A stretch of 64,000 nt of DNA from Photobacterium ganghwense (GCF_003025595.1 NZ_PYMI01000001.1:992001-1056000), one strand, 5' to 3'; counted from the first letter of the stretch, positions 20,003-30,934 are shown. The notes: generated from the sequence alone by a model not told the origin. Made by a program: numbers and translations.

Positions 20003-20897
20003 CAAGCTTTCACTGGCGCAATCCCTGCAGTTTTACCAAGAGCGAAATATTCAGCAGCTCGGCCAATGGATTGACGCACAACCTTATGCTGAACACTCTC
20101 TGATCAAGGCGATGAAGCACGGCACCCTGCTGGGTGGCAAACGAGCTCGCCCGTTCCTGACGTATGTCACCGGTGAAATGCTGGGTGCCCAGACGACGGA
20201 CCTTGATACCCCAGCCGCAGCAGTTGAATGCATTCATGCCTATTCGTTGATCCACGACGATTTACCAGCCATGGATGACGATAACCTGCGTCGCGGCCAG
20301 CCGACCTGCCATATCGCTTTCGATGAAGCGACCGCCATTTTGGCCGGTGATGCCCTGCAGACTCTGGCGTTCGACATTCTGTCCTCCGGCCCACTCAGCG
20401 CCGATGGGGAAACGAACCGTGTCGCAATGATTCAGGAGCTGGCGAAAGCCTCTGGCTCACAAGGCATGTGTCTGGGTCAGGCGCTGGATCTGGAAGCCGA
20501 AGGCAAGCATGTCGGCCTTGAACAACTAGAAACCATCCACCGCCATAAAACCGGAGCCCTGATCCGCTGTGCGATCCGCATGGGCGCGCTGGCAGCCGGT
20601 GAAAAAGGGCGTGCCGTACTCCCTCAGCTGAACCAGTATGCCGACGCAATTGGGTTGGCCTTTCAAGTGCAAGACGATATTCTTGACGTCATTAGCGATA
20701 CCGCCACCCTCGGCAAGCCGCAGGGCTCTGATATCGAGCTAGACAAAAGTACCTATCCTGCTCTTCTCGGGTTGGATGGCGCCAAGGCAAAAGCGCATCA
20801 GCTGTATGAACAGGCGCTACACGCGCTGGACGCGATACCCTACAATACAGACCAACTAGAAGTTTTTGCCCGATACGTCATCGAGCGCAATAACTAA
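19995..20897 (+). CDS. ispA: Farnesyl diphosphate synthase (geranyltranstransferase)
   Basis: 300 aa from ATG 19995, which overlaps the xseB stop; an ATG at 19986 is an alternative. It condenses isopentenyl diphosphate to C15 farnesyl diphosphate. The first aspartate-rich motif DDLPAMDD is at 88-95 and the second is DDILD. The chain-length region before the first motif is [10 protein letters not shown]. It lies directly before dxs, the first step of the same isoprenoid pathway. Confidence 0.95.
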   Translation: MNNKLSLAQSLQFYQERNIQQLGQWIDAQPYAEHSLIKAMKHGTLLGGKRARPFLTYVTGEMLGAQTTDLDTPAAAVECIHAYSLIHDDLPAMDDDNLRRGQPTCHIAFDEATAILAGDALQTLAFDILSSGPLSADGETNRVAMIQELAKASGSQGMCLGQALDLEAEGKHVGLEQLETIHRHKTGALIRCAIRMGALAAGEKGRAVLPQLNQYADAIGLAFQVQDDILDVISDTATLGKPQGSDIELDKSTYPALLGLDGAKAKAHQLYEQALHALDAIPYNTDQLEVFARYVIERNN

Positions 20898-20913
20898 AAT
20901 AAGCGCGAATGAT

Positions 20914-22776
20914 ATGACACTGGATATTTCAAAATACCCTCATCTGGCTCTGGCCAATACCCCAGATGAACTTCGCCTGCTGCCGGCAGAAAGCCTGCCC
21001 GCCGTCTGCGATGAGCTGCGTACATACCTGCTGAATTCTGTCAGTCGCAGCAGTGGCCATTTTGCCTCAGGGCTGGGTGCGGTCGAACTGACCGTGGCTC
21101 TGCACTATGTGTACAACACCCCGTTTGATCACCTGATCTGGGATGTCGGCCACCAAGCCTACCCGCACAAGATTCTGACCGGTCGCCGAGATCAGATGCC
21201 GACCATCCGCCAGAAAGGCGGCCTGCATCCGTTCCCGTGGCGCGAAGAAAGTGAGTATGACGTACTGTCCGTCGGCCACTCTTCAACGTCGATCAGTGCC
21301 GGTCTGGGAATGGCGATTGCCGCTGCCAAAGAAGGTCAGGGACGTAAAGTCGTGAGTGTTATCGGCGACGGTGCGATTACCGCCGGGATGGCATTCGAAG
21401 CGATGAACCACGCCGGGGATATTCACCCGGATATGCTGGTGATTCTGAACGACAACGAAATGTCGATTTCAGAAAACGTAGGTGCCTTGAACAACCATCT
21501 GGCTCGCCTGCTGTCAGGTAACCTCTACACCACCATCCGCGAAGGTGGAAAGAAAGTGCTGTCCGGTGCGCCACCGCTCAAAGAGATGGTCAAGCGTGCC
21601 GAAGAACACCTGAAAGGCATGGTGGTCCCGGGTACCATGTTCGAAGAGCTGGGCTTTAACTATATTGGCCCGATTGACGGCCATGACGTCGAAGAACTGG
21701 TCAAGACCCTGCGGAACATGCGTAACCTGAAAGGACCGCAGTTCCTGCACATCATGACCAAAAAAGGCCGTGGTTATGCACCGGCCGAAGCCGATCCGAT
21801 TAACTATCATGCCGTACCGAAGTTTGACCTGACGCAGACGCCAATTCCAAAAGCGAAAAGCCTGCCGACCTTCTCCAACGTGTTTGGCGACTGGTTATGC
21901 GACATGGCTGAGCTGGATGAAAAGCTGATGGCCATTACCCCGGCCATGCGTGAAGGCTCCGGCATGGTACGGTTTTCGAAAGAGTTTCCGGACCAGTACT
22001 TTGATGTCGCCATTGCCGAGCAACATGCGGTGACACTGGCAACCGGTCTGGCCATCGGCGGTTATAAACCGGTTGTGGCGATCTACTCGACTTTCCTGCA
22101 GCGTGGCTATGACCAACTGATTCACGACGTGGCGATCATGGACCTGCCGGTCATGTTTGCTATCGACCGTGGTGGTCTGGTGGGAGCGGATGGTCAGACC
22201 CATCAGGGCGCGTTCGATCTGAGCTTTATGCGCTGCATTCCGAACATGGTGATCATGGCACCGAGCGATGAAAACGAATGTCGCCAGATGCTGTACACCG
22301 GCCACCAACATCAGGGGCCAAGTGCCGTACGTTATCCGCGCGGCAGTGGGACAGGCGTCACACCGGAACGGGAGATGACAGCACTGCCTATCGGTAAGGG
22401 GATCATTCGCCGTGAAGGGGAAAAGGTTGCCATCCTGAACTTTGGCACCACCCTGAGCTACGCGCTGGAAGCGGCAGAAAACCTCAACGCCACCGTGGCC
22501 GACATGCGCTTTGTAAAACCGCTGGATGAAGCCCTGATCCTTGAACTGGCAGCTAACCATGATGTCCTGGTCACCGTCGAGGAAAATGCCATCGCCGGTG
22601 GTGCAGGCAGCGGGGTCAACGAATTCCTGATGAAGCAGAAAGTCCTCAAGCCGGTTCTGAACCTGGGCTTGCCGGATCGCTTTATTGAGCAAGGCACACA
22701 GGCCGAACTGCATGCTGCCCTGGACATTGATGGCCCAGGCATTGAGAAGCAAATCCGCGCTTACATGGCCGATTAA
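20914..22776 (+). CDS. dxs: 1-deoxy-D-xylulose-5-phosphate synthase
   Basis: 620 aa from ATG 20914 ([17 protein letters not shown]), the family start; the open frame extends 16 codons further upstream into ispA. It condenses pyruvate and glyceraldehyde-3-phosphate, the first step of the MEP pathway, with thiamine diphosphate. Motifs are [14 protein letters not shown], the ThDP motif [15 protein letters not shown]...NDNEMS, and the transketolase-type [10 protein letters not shown] strong terminator follows. Confidence 0.97.
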   Translation: MTLDISKYPHLALANTPDELRLLPAESLPAVCDELRTYLLNSVSRSSGHFASGLGAVELTVALHYVYNTPFDHLIWDVGHQAYPHKILTGRRDQMPTIRQKGGLHPFPWREESEYDVLSVGHSSTSISAGLGMAIAAAKEGQGRKVVSVIGDGAITAGMAFEAMNHAGDIHPDMLVILNDNEMSISENVGALNNHLARLLSGNLYTTIREGGKKVLSGAPPLKEMVKRAEEHLKGMVVPGTMFEELGFNYIGPIDGHDVEELVKTLRNMRNLKGPQFLHIMTKKGRGYAPAEADPINYHAVPKFDLTQTPIPKAKSLPTFSNVFGDWLCDMAELDEKLMAITPAMREGSGMVRFSKEFPDQYFDVAIAEQHAVTLATGLAIGGYKPVVAIYSTFLQRGYDQLIHDVAIMDLPVMFAIDRGGLVGADGQTHQGAFDLSFMRCIPNMVIMAPSDENECRQMLYTGHQHQGPSAVRYPRGSGTGVTPEREMTALPIGKGIIRREGEKVAILNFGTTLSYALEAAENLNATVADMRFVKPLDEALILELAANHDVLVTVEENAIAGGAGSGVNEFLMKQKVLKPVLNLGLPDRFIEQGTQAELHAALDIDGPGIEKQIRAYMAD

Positions 22777-22796
22777 GCCTCAGGCAAGTCCAATTT

Positions 22797-22826
22797 AAAA
22801 AACCGCGCAATGCGCGGTTTTTTCTT
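22797..22826 (+). terminator. Terminator after dxs
   Basis: Stem AACCGCGC / GCGCGGTT with a short AAT loop (22801-22819), flanked by A-run and T-run. It also faces the pgpA unit on the other strand. Confidence 0.88.
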
Positions 22827-22888
22827 TCTGACGGTTTTAAGTTTGGCTTTTTATCCCGTACTGAGATCGTGACTAACTGCCCACGTAG

Positions 22889-23374
22889 CTACCAGCCCAG
22901 CCAGTGGCCTGTTCCCCATAGGGCGATCATGGCCATGAAACCTGCCAGAATATCATCCACCATGATCCCCAGCCCGCCATGAACATGTTTGTCCAGCCAG
23001 CTGATTGGCCACGGCTTCACCATATCGAAAAAGCGGAACAGGATAAAACCGGTCAATACCCATTGCCAGCTCACTACCGGCGCAATGGCCATGGTGATCC
23101 AGAACCCGACAAACTCGTCCCAGACAATACTGCCGTGGTCGTGCACCCCCATATCATCAGACGTGCGCTGACAAATCCGGATGCCCACCACCGCCGCGAC
23201 CAGCGTCAACAGCAGGTAGATGCCATACGGTAGCTGCGCCAGCAACAAGTAAAACGGCACAGCCGCGAGAGTCCCCATGGTGCCCGGTACGACCGGTGAC
23301 AACCCGCTACCGAATCCGGTCGCTAGCAGATGCCACGGGTTTTTCAGATTAATGTTTGCTTTCGGATCCGTCAC
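22889..23374 (-). CDS. pgpA: Phosphatidylglycerophosphatase A
   Basis: 161 aa membrane enzyme that removes phosphate from phosphatidylglycerophosphate. Motifs are GFGSGLSPVVPGTMGTLAAVP, a conserved IVWDEFVGFWIT, and FRFFDMVKPWPI near the C-terminus. It is the last gene of the nrdR-rib operon, 3 nt after thiL, the order seen in other gammaproteobacteria. Confidence 0.94.
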   Translation of the reverse strand: MTDPKANINLKNPWHLLATGFGSGLSPVVPGTMGTLAAVPFYLLLAQLPYGIYLLLTLVAAVVGIRICQRTSDDMGVHDHGSIVWDEFVGFWITMAIAPVVSWQWVLTGFILFRFFDMVKPWPISWLDKHVHGGLGIMVDDILAGFMAMIALWGTGHWLGW

Positions 23375-23377
23375 AGC

Positions 23378-24352
23378 TTACTCCGCAAAATGATCATAAC
23401 CATGCAATTGCCAGTCCAACGGCTGGCCATCGCGCACCAGGCTGACTGCACTGCCCGCCCGAATCTGGCCGATACAGGTTGCCTTTACACCGGTGTGGGC
23501 CATCGTCGTATCAACCGCGCCACGATTTTGTGCCGGTACGGTAAAGCAGAGTTCGTACTCCTCCCCGCTGGTCAGCGCAAGTTGCAGCGCCTTATCTCGG
23601 TCAGGCATAAACTGGCACAGCTCGGGTGACAGCGGCAGAGCATCCACATCCAGCTCAGCCCCGACCCCGGACCGCTTCAGGATATGTCCCAGATCTGAAA
23701 TCAGGCCATCTGAAATATCCAGAGCTGCCGAAGCTATATCACGCAGTGCTTGCCCGGCCAGAATCCGGGGTTGCGGCTCATAATGGCGCGATAGCAGTGT
23801 TGCCGCCAGCTGGGCATCGTCAGAGTGTTGCTGGTTGAGCAGCAATGCCAGTCCGGCGGCGCTATCACCCAGGTTGCCGGTCACATACACCCAGTCCCCG
23901 ACCTTTGCCCCGCTGCGGGTCAGCGCCTGTCCCTGAGGGACAAAACCATGCACCGTCAGAGTAATACTCAACGGCCCTTTGGTGGTATCGCCCCCCACCA
24001 GCTGCACCTGATAGTACTCCGCCAGGGCAAAGAAGCCCTCACAGAACCGGGCCAGCCAGGTTTCATCAGGTTCCGGCATCGTCAGCGCCAGTGATACCCA
24101 GGCAGGGGTCGCCCCCATCGCTGCGAGATCACTAAGATTAGATGCCAGTGCCTTGTGCGCAACAAGCGCAGGATCGGCATCAGGCAGGAAGTGGGTACCG
24201 CATACCAGTGAGTCGGTGCTGACCGCCAGTTGACTGCCAGACGGCACTTCGAGCAAGGCGCAGTCATCGCCGATTGCTAAAGGAACATCTTTCCGGGAGA
24301 CCGCCTGCTGGGAGAAATAACGGGCAATCAGATCAAATTCGTTTGTTGCCAT
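23378..24352 (-). CDS. thiL: Thiamine-monophosphate kinase
   Basis: 324 aa. It phosphorylates thiamine monophosphate to the active diphosphate. The N-terminal EFDLIARYF and [11 protein letters not shown] metal-binding motif, VGGDTTKG, and the C-terminal [15 protein letters not shown] are typical. A terminator-like hairpin lies between nusB and thiL, so thiL-pgpA may be expressed at a lower level. Confidence 0.95.
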   Translation of the reverse strand: MATNEFDLIARYFSQQAVSRKDVPLAIGDDCALLEVPSGSQLAVSTDSLVCGTHFLPDADPALVAHKALASNLSDLAAMGATPAWVSLALTMPEPDETWLARFCEGFFALAEYYQVQLVGGDTTKGPLSITLTVHGFVPQGQALTRSGAKVGDWVYVTGNLGDSAAGLALLLNQQHSDDAQLAATLLSRHYEPQPRILAGQALRDIASAALDISDGLISDLGHILKRSGVGAELDVDALPLSPELCQFMPDRDKALQLALTSGEEYELCFTVPAQNRGAVDTTMAHTGVKATCIGQIRAGSAVSLVRDGQPLDWQLHGYDHFAE

Positions 24353-24384
24353 GTGCTTTTATGGAAGGGTTCTCAGTCTAGATA

Positions 24385-24410
24385 GAAAAAAGGCCAGCAG
24401 TGCTGGCCTT
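24385..24410 (-). terminator. Intra-operon terminator between nusB and thiL
   Basis: Ten-bp stem AAGGCCAGCA (24390-24399) with 24401-24410, effective loop about 3-5 nt. On the minus strand a run of six T follows. Confidence 0.75.
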
Positions 24411-24424
24411 GTAAGTATTCGCGC

Positions 24425-24892
24425 TTACTTCTTACGAAGTGTCGGTGCCGCTTTATCCAGCACACCATTCACAAACTTGTGGCTGTCTTCCGCGCCGAAG
24501 GCTTTCGCCAGTTCGATCGCTTCGTTAATCACTACTTTGTATGGTACGTCATCACGCTTCATCATCTCGTACATAGCCAGACGAAGCAGAGCAAGTTCCA
24601 TCTGATCCAGGTCCTGTAGCGGACGTGACAGGTATGGACGCATTTTGCTGTCCAGTTCCTGGTGGTTCAGAACAACACCCGTCAGCAGATCACGGAAGTA
24701 GGCAACGTCTGTCTGCGGTGCAGCCAGAACAGGGGCATCAGCCTGATGCTCTTCTTCTTCAAAGTTGTCGCCAGACAGGAAATGCTGCTCGATATCAGCA
24801 ACATTGCCTTTGGTGATTTGCCAAGAGTAAATAGCTTGCACTGCAAACTGACGTGCATTACGACGTGCGGCTGGTTTCACACTAACCCCCAT
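24425..24892 (-). CDS. nusB: Transcription antitermination factor NusB
   Basis: 155 aa helical RNA-binding protein that joins NusE (S10) at boxA of rRNA leaders. Typical features are the N-terminal [32 protein letters not shown] and the C-terminal [26 protein letters not shown]. Its ATG overlaps the ribH stop (TAATG), so translation is coupled. Confidence 0.96.
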   Translation of the reverse strand: MGVSVKPAARRNARQFAVQAIYSWQITKGNVADIEQHFLSGDNFEEEEHQADAPVLAAPQTDVAYFRDLLTGVVLNHQELDSKMRPYLSRPLQDLDQMELALLRLAMYEMMKRDDVPYKVVINEAIELAKAFGAEDSHKFVNGVLDKAAPTLRKK

Positions 24893-25362
24893 TAGGATTC
24901 AATTTGGGACAGGACATTAACCATTTCAAGCGCGCTTAGTGCAGCCTCTGCCCCTTTATTACCAGCCTTGGTACCGGCACGCTCAATGGCTTGTTCGATG
25001 GTATCAACAGTCAGTACACCAAATGCCACCGGAGTGTTGTACTCCAGAGCAACCTGTGCCAGACCTTTGTTACACTCACCGGCAACATAATCAAAGTGTG
25101 GCGTACCGCCACGGATCACAGAGCCAAGCGCAACAATAGCGTCATAACGATCGCTTTTAGCTACTTGCTGAGCAACCAAAGGCAGCTCGTAAGCACCAGG
25201 GCAACGTACAACAGTAATGTTGTCATCACTTACCTGACCCTGACGTTTCAGCGCATCCAGAGCGCCTTCCAGCAAGCTTTCATTAATGAAGCTGTTGAAG
25301 CGAGAAATTACGATAGCAACTTTTGCGTTTGGTGCCGCGATGGCGCCTTCGATTACCTTCAT
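24892..25362 (-). CDS. ribH: 6,7-dimethyl-8-ribityllumazine synthase
   Basis: 156 aa from ATG 25362 ([18 protein letters not shown]), the family start; the open frame runs 19 codons further upstream without conserved sequence. It makes lumazine, the riboflavin precursor, and forms an icosahedral capsid. Motifs are [23 protein letters not shown] and [14 protein letters not shown] with the catalytic His. Confidence 0.95.
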   Translation of the reverse strand: MKVIEGAIAAPNAKVAIVISRFNSFINESLLEGALDALKRQGQVSDDNITVVRCPGAYELPLVAQQVAKSDRYDAIVALGSVIRGGTPHFDYVAGECNKGLAQVALEYNTPVAFGVLTVDTIEQAIERAGTKAGNKGAEAALSALEMVNVLSQIES

Positions 25363-25504
25363 GGGCCTTCCTGTGACTATGTCTTTTTTCCGGTATGAGA
25401 AACCGCGGGAGTCTATCACACTTTATGCGTTATACCAATTGGCATCTTTCATACGTATAAAGCGAGAACGCCGCACTTTCTGTTCCGGCTATTAAATGAT
25501 AAGT

Positions 25505-25524
25505 CAGCGGGCCAGGGCCCGCTG
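25505..25524 (-). other. GC-rich hairpin between ribBX and ribH
   Basis: CAGCGGGCC pairs with GGCCCGCTG across a tiny loop. No T-run follows on either strand, so it is more likely an RNA processing or stability element than a terminator. The gap between the two genes is about 185 nt. No FMN riboswitch core was recognised here. Confidence 0.45.
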
Positions 25525-25547
25525 ATAAAATACGAACAGCGATGTGG

Positions 25548-26651
25548 TTATTCGCAAATATATTCGACCACTTCCAGACCGAATCCGGACAGTGAGTGGT
25601 AACGCTGGGTACTGGATGACAGCAGGCGCATCTTGGAGACCCCAAGGTCAGACAGAATCTGTGAGCCGACACCGACCTGACGAGACTGGTCTTTCGGGTT
25701 GAGCTTCACCTGCGGGTTGCCCTCACGTTGCGCCGCCATATGCTGCACCTTGGTAATCAGTGATTCCGGATTTTCCGCTTTGCTCAGAACCACCAGCACC
25801 CCGCCCTCATCGGCGATACGTTTCATAGCACACGGCAGTGTCCACTGGCTGGCACCGGAGTGCAGAATGTCTTTGAAAGTGTCCTGCAAATGCACACGTA
25901 CCAGCGCTGGCGTATCAGCAGAAACCGGCCCTTTCTGCAGCGCAAAATGGACCTGGCTGTCGATGGTGTCGCGGTAAGTGATCATCTCAAACTCACCGAA
26001 CTCTGTTGGCAGAATACACTGCGCGATACGCTCAATGGTGGTTTCGTTATTGTTGCGGTACTCAATCAGATCAGCAATGGTCCCCAGTTTCAGACCATGC
26101 TGCTCGGCGAACACTTCCAGGTCCGGACGGCGTGCCATAGTGCCGTCTTCATTGAGGATTTCAACAATCACACTGGCCGGCTCCAGCCCCGCCAGACGAG
26201 CGATATCACAACCGGCTTCGGTGTGACCAGCGCGCGCCAGCACTCCGCCTTCCTGCGCCATCAGCGGGAAGATATGGCCCGGCATCACGATGTCAGCTGG
26301 GGTTGCATGCTGGGCCACCGCGGCCTGCACTGTGCGAGCACGGTCTGCGGCAGAGATACCGGTTGTCACCCCTTCCGCCGCTTCAATGGAAACGGTGAAG
26401 TTCGTGCTGAACTGCTCAGTATTGTCCTGCACCATCAGCGGCAGCTTGAGCTGCTGACAGCGCTGCTTAGTCAGCGTCAGGCAAATCAAGCCACGTCCGT
26501 GGCGCGCCATAAAGTTAATGGCCTCAGGGGTGATTTTTTCGGCGGCAATGATCAGATCGCCTTCGTTTTCCCGATCTTCATCATCCATCAGAATGACCAT
26601 TTTGCCCTGACGGATATCCTCAATGATTTCCTTTGCACTGCTCAATGCCAT
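25548..26651 (-). CDS. ribBX: 3,4-dihydroxy-2-butanone-4-phosphate synthase with degenerate GTP cyclohydrolase II domain (RibBX)
   Basis: 367 aa. The N-terminal RibB domain (about 1-200) is intact: acidic loop [11 protein letters not shown] at 23-33 and [10 protein letters not shown]. It converts ribulose-5-phosphate to dihydroxybutanone phosphate. The C-terminal part looks like GTP cyclohydrolase II but lacks the three zinc cysteines; the equivalent region reads [18 protein letters not shown] instead of the C...CxC pattern. This is the known RibBX variant of Proteobacteria, so GTP cyclohydrolase II must come from a ribA elsewhere. Confidence 0.92.
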   Translation of the reverse strand: MALSSAKEIIEDIRQGKMVILMDDEDRENEGDLIIAAEKITPEAINFMARHGRGLICLTLTKQRCQQLKLPLMVQDNTEQFSTNFTVSIEAAEGVTTGISAADRARTVQAAVAQHATPADIVMPGHIFPLMAQEGGVLARAGHTEAGCDIARLAGLEPASVIVEILNEDGTMARRPDLEVFAEQHGLKLGTIADLIEYRNNNETTIERIAQCILPTEFGEFEMITYRDTIDSQVHFALQKGPVSADTPALVRVHLQDTFKDILHSGASQWTLPCAMKRIADEGGVLVVLSKAENPESLITKVQHMAAQREGNPQVKLNPKDQSRQVGVGSQILSDLGVSKMRLLSSSTQRYHSLSGFGLEVVEYICE

Positions 26652-26684
26652 AACGCTACCTTTTGTTGTTGTGTCTGCTTGCTG

Positions 26685-26700
26685 AACCGCCTTGGCGGTT
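26685..26700 (-). other. Short hairpin at ribE stop
   Basis: AACCGCC-TT-GGCGGTT overlaps the ribE stop codon. It has no T-run and may only stabilise or space the ribE-ribBX message. Confidence 0.4.
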
Positions 26701-27355
26701 ATCTCAGAAATCCGCTACGTGCCAATAGATCCATCGAAACCTGTGACGACTGAGCTGCGGCTTTCTCTCCCAGCATCAGGCGCTCCAGGTATCGGGCAAT
26801 CACATCCACTTCCAGATTCACTTTGCGACCCGGCTTGAAGCTTTCCATCGTGGTTTCAAGCGCAGTATGCGGCACGATGGTCAGTTTGAATTCGTCGCCA
26901 CGCACGGCGTTAACGGTCAGGCTGATTCCGTCGACGGCCACCGAGCCTTTCTCAGCGATGTATTTCGCCAGATGCGACGGCACCTTCACCCAGAACTCAA
27001 TGGCACGACCGGTTTGTGTCCGCTCGACAATCTCCGCCACATGGTCGACATGGCCCGAGACCATATGCCCCCCGAAACGGGTGGTCGGCAACATGGCTTT
27101 TTCCAGATTCACTTTCTGGCCCGGCTTGTAGGAAGCAAACGCTGTCCGTTGCAAAGTCTCCAGTGACAGATCGGCTACATAACCGGACCCGGTTAGGGCA
27201 ACCACGGTCAGGCACACGCCATTCGTGGCAATACTGTCCCCCAATTTTACATCGGATAGATCGAGCTTGCCGGACTCCACGGTTACAGAAATGTCTTTGC
27301 CTTTCGGTGTCAGCGCGGTAAGGGTACCGACCGCTTCGATAATGCCAGTAAACAT
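26699..27355 (-). CDS. ribE: Riboflavin synthase alpha chain
   Basis: 218 aa. It dismutates two lumazines to riboflavin. It has two lumazine-binding repeats, each with the pattern [10 protein letters not shown] / GHVDHVAEI and S-V-A-(V/T)-(D/N)-G-(I/V)-S/C-LT. The N-terminus MFTGII is the family start. It follows ribD by 15 nt in the riboflavin operon. Confidence 0.95.
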   Translation of the reverse strand: MFTGIIEAVGTLTALTPKGKDISVTVESGKLDLSDVKLGDSIATNGVCLTVVALTGSGYVADLSLETLQRTAFASYKPGQKVNLEKAMLPTTRFGGHMVSGHVDHVAEIVERTQTGRAIEFWVKVPSHLAKYIAEKGSVAVDGISLTVNAVRGDEFKLTIVPHTALETTMESFKPGRKVNLEVDVIARYLERLMLGEKAAAQSSQVSMDLLARSGFLR

Positions 27356-27370
27356 GAAAAACCTTTTTGA

Positions 27371-28516
27371 TTAATTGTGTATGGGACGTGCCGTAATACG
27401 GATATCCGGGCCAACCATGCGAACATCGCTGATGATCAGCTCCGGCACCTGAGCCATCGCCGTCAGACCGCGGAGATCCACCAGCCCGCGACTGTCACTT
27501 CCCATCAGTTTAGGTGCCTGGTACAAAATCAGTTCATCGACCAGCCCGGCAGCGAGCAGCGCACCGGCCAATCCGGCACCGGCTTCCACCCAGATATGGT
27601 TAATATCATGACCAGCCAGTGTGTCCATCAGTGCGCTCAGATCAATCTGTCCCAAAGGGTGTGCTATTGAAGCTTGTACCGCTGTGGCCGGCACCAGCAC
27701 CTGCTGCACAGACTCTGGCCATGTCTGGGTGTCCGCCTGAGTCCTAATCAGCAGCGTTTCGCCCGGCAGACCGATCAGCTGATGCAACGGTGTTACCCGG
27801 TTGCGGCTGTCGATAATGACACGTATCGGCTGACGGAGTTCGTGTTCAGGGTACTGCTGCTGCACACTGGGGTTCAGTGAGGCCCAGCGCACGTTCAGGG
27901 AAGGATTGTCTGCCAGCACAGTCGCACTGGTTGAGAGAATTGCACCGGCTTTAGCGCGATAACGCTGCACATCGGCTCTGGCGGCCGGACCGGTGATCCA
28001 CTTGCTTTCACCATTTGCCAGCGCAGTGCGACCATCCAGGCTGGCTGCCAGTTTCAGTTGGACAAACGGGCGGCCGGTTTTCATTCGCTTGATGAACCCG
28101 GGATTCAGCGCCTCAGCATCTTGCGCCAACAGCCCAACCGCAACGTCAATGCCCGCCTCCTGCAACATCTTGATACCGCGACCGGCAACTTTGGGGTTCG
28201 GATCCACCATGGCGCATACCACCCGGCTGACCCCTGCGTTCACCAACGCTTCAGCACACGGCGGAGTACGGCCGTAATGGGAACAGGGTTCCAGCGTTAC
28301 GTAGGCGGTCGCGCCTTTTGCTCGCTCACCGGCCGCACGCAGGGCAAAGACTTCAGCATGGGGTTGACCGGCACGGTAGTGGAATCCCTCGCCGACAATT
28401 TCTTCGCCGTGAGCAATTACACACCCCACATTGGGGTTTGGGGCTGTCGTGTACTGACCGCGTTGTGCCAGAGTGATGGCACGATGCATCATGGCATGGT
28501 CATTAGGTGAGAACAT
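27371..28516 (-). CDS. ribD: Bifunctional riboflavin deaminase/reductase
   Basis: 381 aa. The N-terminal cytidine-deaminase-like domain (about 1-145) has the zinc motif HAEVFALRAAG and PCSHYGRTPPC. The C-terminal reductase domain (about 150-370) includes VQLKLAASLDGRTA and WVEAGAGLAGALL. It carries out the second and third steps from GTP to riboflavin. It is downstream of nrdR, as in many gammaproteobacteria. Confidence 0.95.
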   Translation of the reverse strand: MFSPNDHAMMHRAITLAQRGQYTTAPNPNVGCVIAHGEEIVGEGFHYRAGQPHAEVFALRAAGERAKGATAYVTLEPCSHYGRTPPCAEALVNAGVSRVVCAMVDPNPKVAGRGIKMLQEAGIDVAVGLLAQDAEALNPGFIKRMKTGRPFVQLKLAASLDGRTALANGESKWITGPAARADVQRYRAKAGAILSTSATVLADNPSLNVRWASLNPSVQQQYPEHELRQPIRVIIDSRNRVTPLHQLIGLPGETLLIRTQADTQTWPESVQQVLVPATAVQASIAHPLGQIDLSALMDTLAGHDINHIWVEAGAGLAGALLAAGLVDELILYQAPKLMGSDSRGLVDLRGLTAMAQVPELIISDVRMVGPDIRITARPIHN

Positions 28517-28570
28517 TTGACTACGATTCTTCTCAGACTGGCCGGACCCGTTACGGCCCGGCTGGAGGAC

Positions 28571-29020
28571 TTACTTTTCCAGTTTGGCGATCTCTTCACC
28601 AAACTCACGAATATCTTCAAAACTGCGGTAAACAGAGGCAAAGCGAATATAAGCGACTTTATCCAGCTCTTTGAGCGATTCCATCACCAGATTACCGATC
28701 ATTTCTGACGGCACTTCACGCTCGCCGGTAGCCCGCAACCGTGACTTGATAGTGTTGATCGCCCGCTCGATATCGTCGGTGCTGACCGGGCGCTTTTCCA
28801 GCGCACGCTGAATTCCACCGCGTAACTTATCTTCGTTAAACGGGTCGCGGCTGCCATTGGTTTTGATCACCCGAGGCATCACCAGCTCGGCTGTTTCGAA
28901 TGTCGTATAACGCTCGTTGCACGCCAGGCACTGACGGCGACGGCGTACCTGGTGACCATCTGCCACCAGGCGAGAATCGATCACTTTGGTGTCATTCGCA
29001 CCACAAAAAGGACAATGCAT
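28571..29020 (-). CDS. nrdR: Transcriptional repressor NrdR
   Basis: 149 aa. The N-terminal zinc ribbon uses C3, C6, C31 and C34 (MHCPFC...[12 protein letters not shown]). An ATP-cone domain follows ([20 protein letters not shown]). It senses ATP/dATP and represses ribonucleotide reductase genes. It is the first gene of the nrdR-rib-nusB-thiL-pgpA unit. A heptamer repeat tract lies about 110 nt upstream of its start. Confidence 0.96.
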   Translation of the reverse strand: MHCPFCGANDTKVIDSRLVADGHQVRRRRQCLACNERYTTFETAELVMPRVIKTNGSRDPFNEDKLRGGIQRALEKRPVSTDDIERAINTIKSRLRATGEREVPSEMIGNLVMESLKELDKVAYIRFASVYRSFEDIREFGEEIAKLEK

Positions 29021-29130
29021 CTTGCCTCCTTATTTTCGGTATCTCAGTGTACCCCATTTCAGCGCTATGTAGAGAGTACTCGGATGAATTTTATGCCGGA
29101 AAGGCAGCAATTTCCGTATGATCGACAAAA

Positions 29131-29213
29131 GCAGAAAGCAGAAAGCAGAAAGCAGAAAGCAGAAAGCAGAAAGCAGAAAGCAGAAAGCAGAAAGCAGAAA
29201 GCAGAAAGCAGAA
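29131..29213. repeat. Tandem heptamer repeat, 11 copies of GCAGAAA
   Basis: Eleven exact copies of GCAGAAA (29131-29207) and a partial twelfth lie between the glyA terminator and the nrdR promoter region. The copy number invites slipped-strand change. There is no plausible coding sequence; the open frame through it is only the repeat. Confidence 0.95.
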
Positions 29214-29218
29214 TAACA

Positions 29219-29246
29219 AAAGGGCTTGCCGCAGCAAGCCCTCAAA
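29219..29246 (-). terminator. Terminator after glyA
   Basis: Nine-bp stem AGGGCTTGC (29221-29229) with 29234-29242, loop CGCA; minus-strand product ends in TTTTG. It is 30 nt past the glyA stop. Confidence 0.8.
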
Positions 29247-29271
29247 AACATCAGAACGCGATAACGAGTGA

Positions 29272-30522
29272 TTATGCGTAAACAGGCAGGCGCTTACAGA
29301 TTTCCAGCACCTTCGCTTTCGTCGCTTCAATCACTTCAGGATTGTCGATGTTGTCCATCACGTCACACATCCAACCAGCCAGCTGCTTGGCATCTTCAAC
29401 GGTGAAGCCACGGCGAGTGATCGCTGGGGTACCAACACGGATACCTGATGTAACGAACGGGCTGCGTGGATCATTCGGTACGCTGTTTTTGTTCACAGTG
29501 ATGTTTGCAGCGCCCAGTGCGGCATCCGCTTCTTTACCTGTGATACCTTTGTCAATCAGGTCAACCAGGAACAGGTGGTTTTCAGTACCGCCGGAAACGA
29601 TCTTGTAACCGCGCTCCAGGAACTCACCAACCATTGCTTTTGCGTTTTCCACAACACGCGCCTGGTAGTCTTTGAACTCAGGCTCCATTGCTTCTTTGAA
29701 AGCCACGGCTTTCGCGGCAATCACGTGCATCAGAGGACCACCCTGACCGCCAGGGAAAACAGCTGAGTTCAGTTTCTTGTACAACTCTTCGCCAGCATTT
29801 GACAGGATCAGACCACCACGTGGGCCCGCCAGTGTTTTGTGCGTAGTCGTTGTTACCACGTGGGCATGTGGTACCGGGTTCGGGTAAACACCCGCAGCAA
29901 TCAGACCAGCAACGTGCGCCATATCAACAAAGAAGTACGCGCCCACTTTGTCAGCGATTTCACGCATGCGTTTCCAGTCAACAATCTGTGAGTAGGCAGA
30001 GAAACCACCGATGATCATCTTCGGCTTGTGCTCAAGTGCCAGCGCTTCCACTTCGGCGTAGTCAATCTGACCGTCAGCATCGATACCGTAAGGAATGATG
30101 TTGTACAGCTTACCAGAGAAGTTAACCGGAGAACCGTGAGTCAGGTGACCACCGTGTGCCAGGCTCATACCCAGAACGGTATCGCCAGCATTCAGCAGTG
30201 CCATGTAAACAGCGTTGTTTGCCTGTGAACCTGAGTGCGGCTGAACGTTCGCGTACTCAGCACCAAACAGTTGGCACGCACGATCGATAGCCAGTTGCTC
30301 AGCTTTGTCGACATACTCACAGCCACCATAGTAACGCTTACCCGGATATCCTTCCGCATACTTGTTGGTTAGTTGAGAGCCCTGTGCTTCCATCACACGT
30401 GGACTGGTGTAGTTTTCAGAAGCAATTAACTCAATGTGCTCTTCCTGACGCGCAGTTTCTTCCTGAATGGCTGCAAATAGTTCAGCGTCGTAATCGGCAA
30501 TGTTCATGTCGCGCTTTAGCAT
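29272..30522 (-). CDS. glyA: Serine hydroxymethyltransferase
   Basis: 416 aa PLP enzyme that converts serine and tetrahydrofolate to glycine and methylene-THF. It has the start [16 protein letters not shown], substrate segment [22 protein letters not shown], and the PLP lysine in [14 protein letters not shown] PurR-type operator lies 135 nt upstream, matching known purine control of glyA in E. coli. Confidence 0.97.
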   Translation of the reverse strand: MLKRDMNIADYDAELFAAIQEETARQEEHIELIASENYTSPRVMEAQGSQLTNKYAEGYPGKRYYGGCEYVDKAEQLAIDRACQLFGAEYANVQPHSGSQANNAVYMALLNAGDTVLGMSLAHGGHLTHGSPVNFSGKLYNIIPYGIDADGQIDYAEVEALALEHKPKMIIGGFSAYSQIVDWKRMREIADKVGAYFFVDMAHVAGLIAAGVYPNPVPHAHVVTTTTHKTLAGPRGGLILSNAGEELYKKLNSAVFPGGQGGPLMHVIAAKAVAFKEAMEPEFKDYQARVVENAKAMVGEFLERGYKIVSGGTENHLFLVDLIDKGITGKEADAALGAANITVNKNSVPNDPRSPFVTSGIRVGTPAITRRGFTVEDAKQLAGWMCDVMDNIDNPEVIEATKAKVLEICKRLPVYA

Positions 30523-30656
30523 CTGTCTCTCCTGACTCAGATTGTTTCATACCATTTTGTCTAAGTTGCGGCAGTTTTTCGCGCCCCGGACAAAGCGGTG
30601 GTAAACATACATTTTTGGCACAAAACTGGAAAATCGCAAAGCTAGGCGCCACGCGG

Positions 30657-30672
30657 ACGCAAACGTTTTCGT
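30657..30672. promoter_or_regulatory. PurR-type operator upstream of glyA
   Basis: ACGCAAACGTTTTCGT matches the palindromic PurR consensus ACGCAAACGTTTGCGT at 15 of 16 positions. E. coli glyA is repressed by PurR, so the site is well placed. Confidence 0.75.
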
Positions 30673-30934
30673 CATGCCGGTAGATAACGCCGTATTTTAC
30701 AGAAATTGATCTCAATCAGGTAGCCCTAAAGCGACTTTTTATTAGTATTTATTTTCTCGTCGGGGATGAATTATTTTCAACTTGATCAATCCCTGCCCAA
30801 ACAACAGGTAGACCATAAATTTGATTACACAAGAAAATAGTGAAATTTTATTTGTACAAATCTGTAAATAATTTAATACGTACGCCATTGAAGCGTTTTC
30901 GTGATGAGGCTCATCTTTTTACTAAAGGAGGATT
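30673..30934. other. Intergenic between glyA promoter and yitT-like gene
   Basis: AT-rich segment without genes. It presumably holds the promoter of the plus-strand YitT-family gene. A perfect Shine-Dalgarno AAAGGAGG stands at its end (30925-30932). Confidence 0.4.

Noticed and set aside
20866..20913. Upstream start for dxs inside ispA
   Set aside because: The 16 extra residues are not part of Dxs, which begins MTLDISKYP.
25363..25547. FMN riboswitch upstream of ribH
   Set aside because: The region has one GC-rich hairpin but none of the conserved multi-helix FMN aptamer pattern that I could recognise.
29131..29213. Heptamer tract as a CRISPR or coding repeat
   Set aside because: Unit is 7 bp without spacers, and the open frame through it contains only the repeat.
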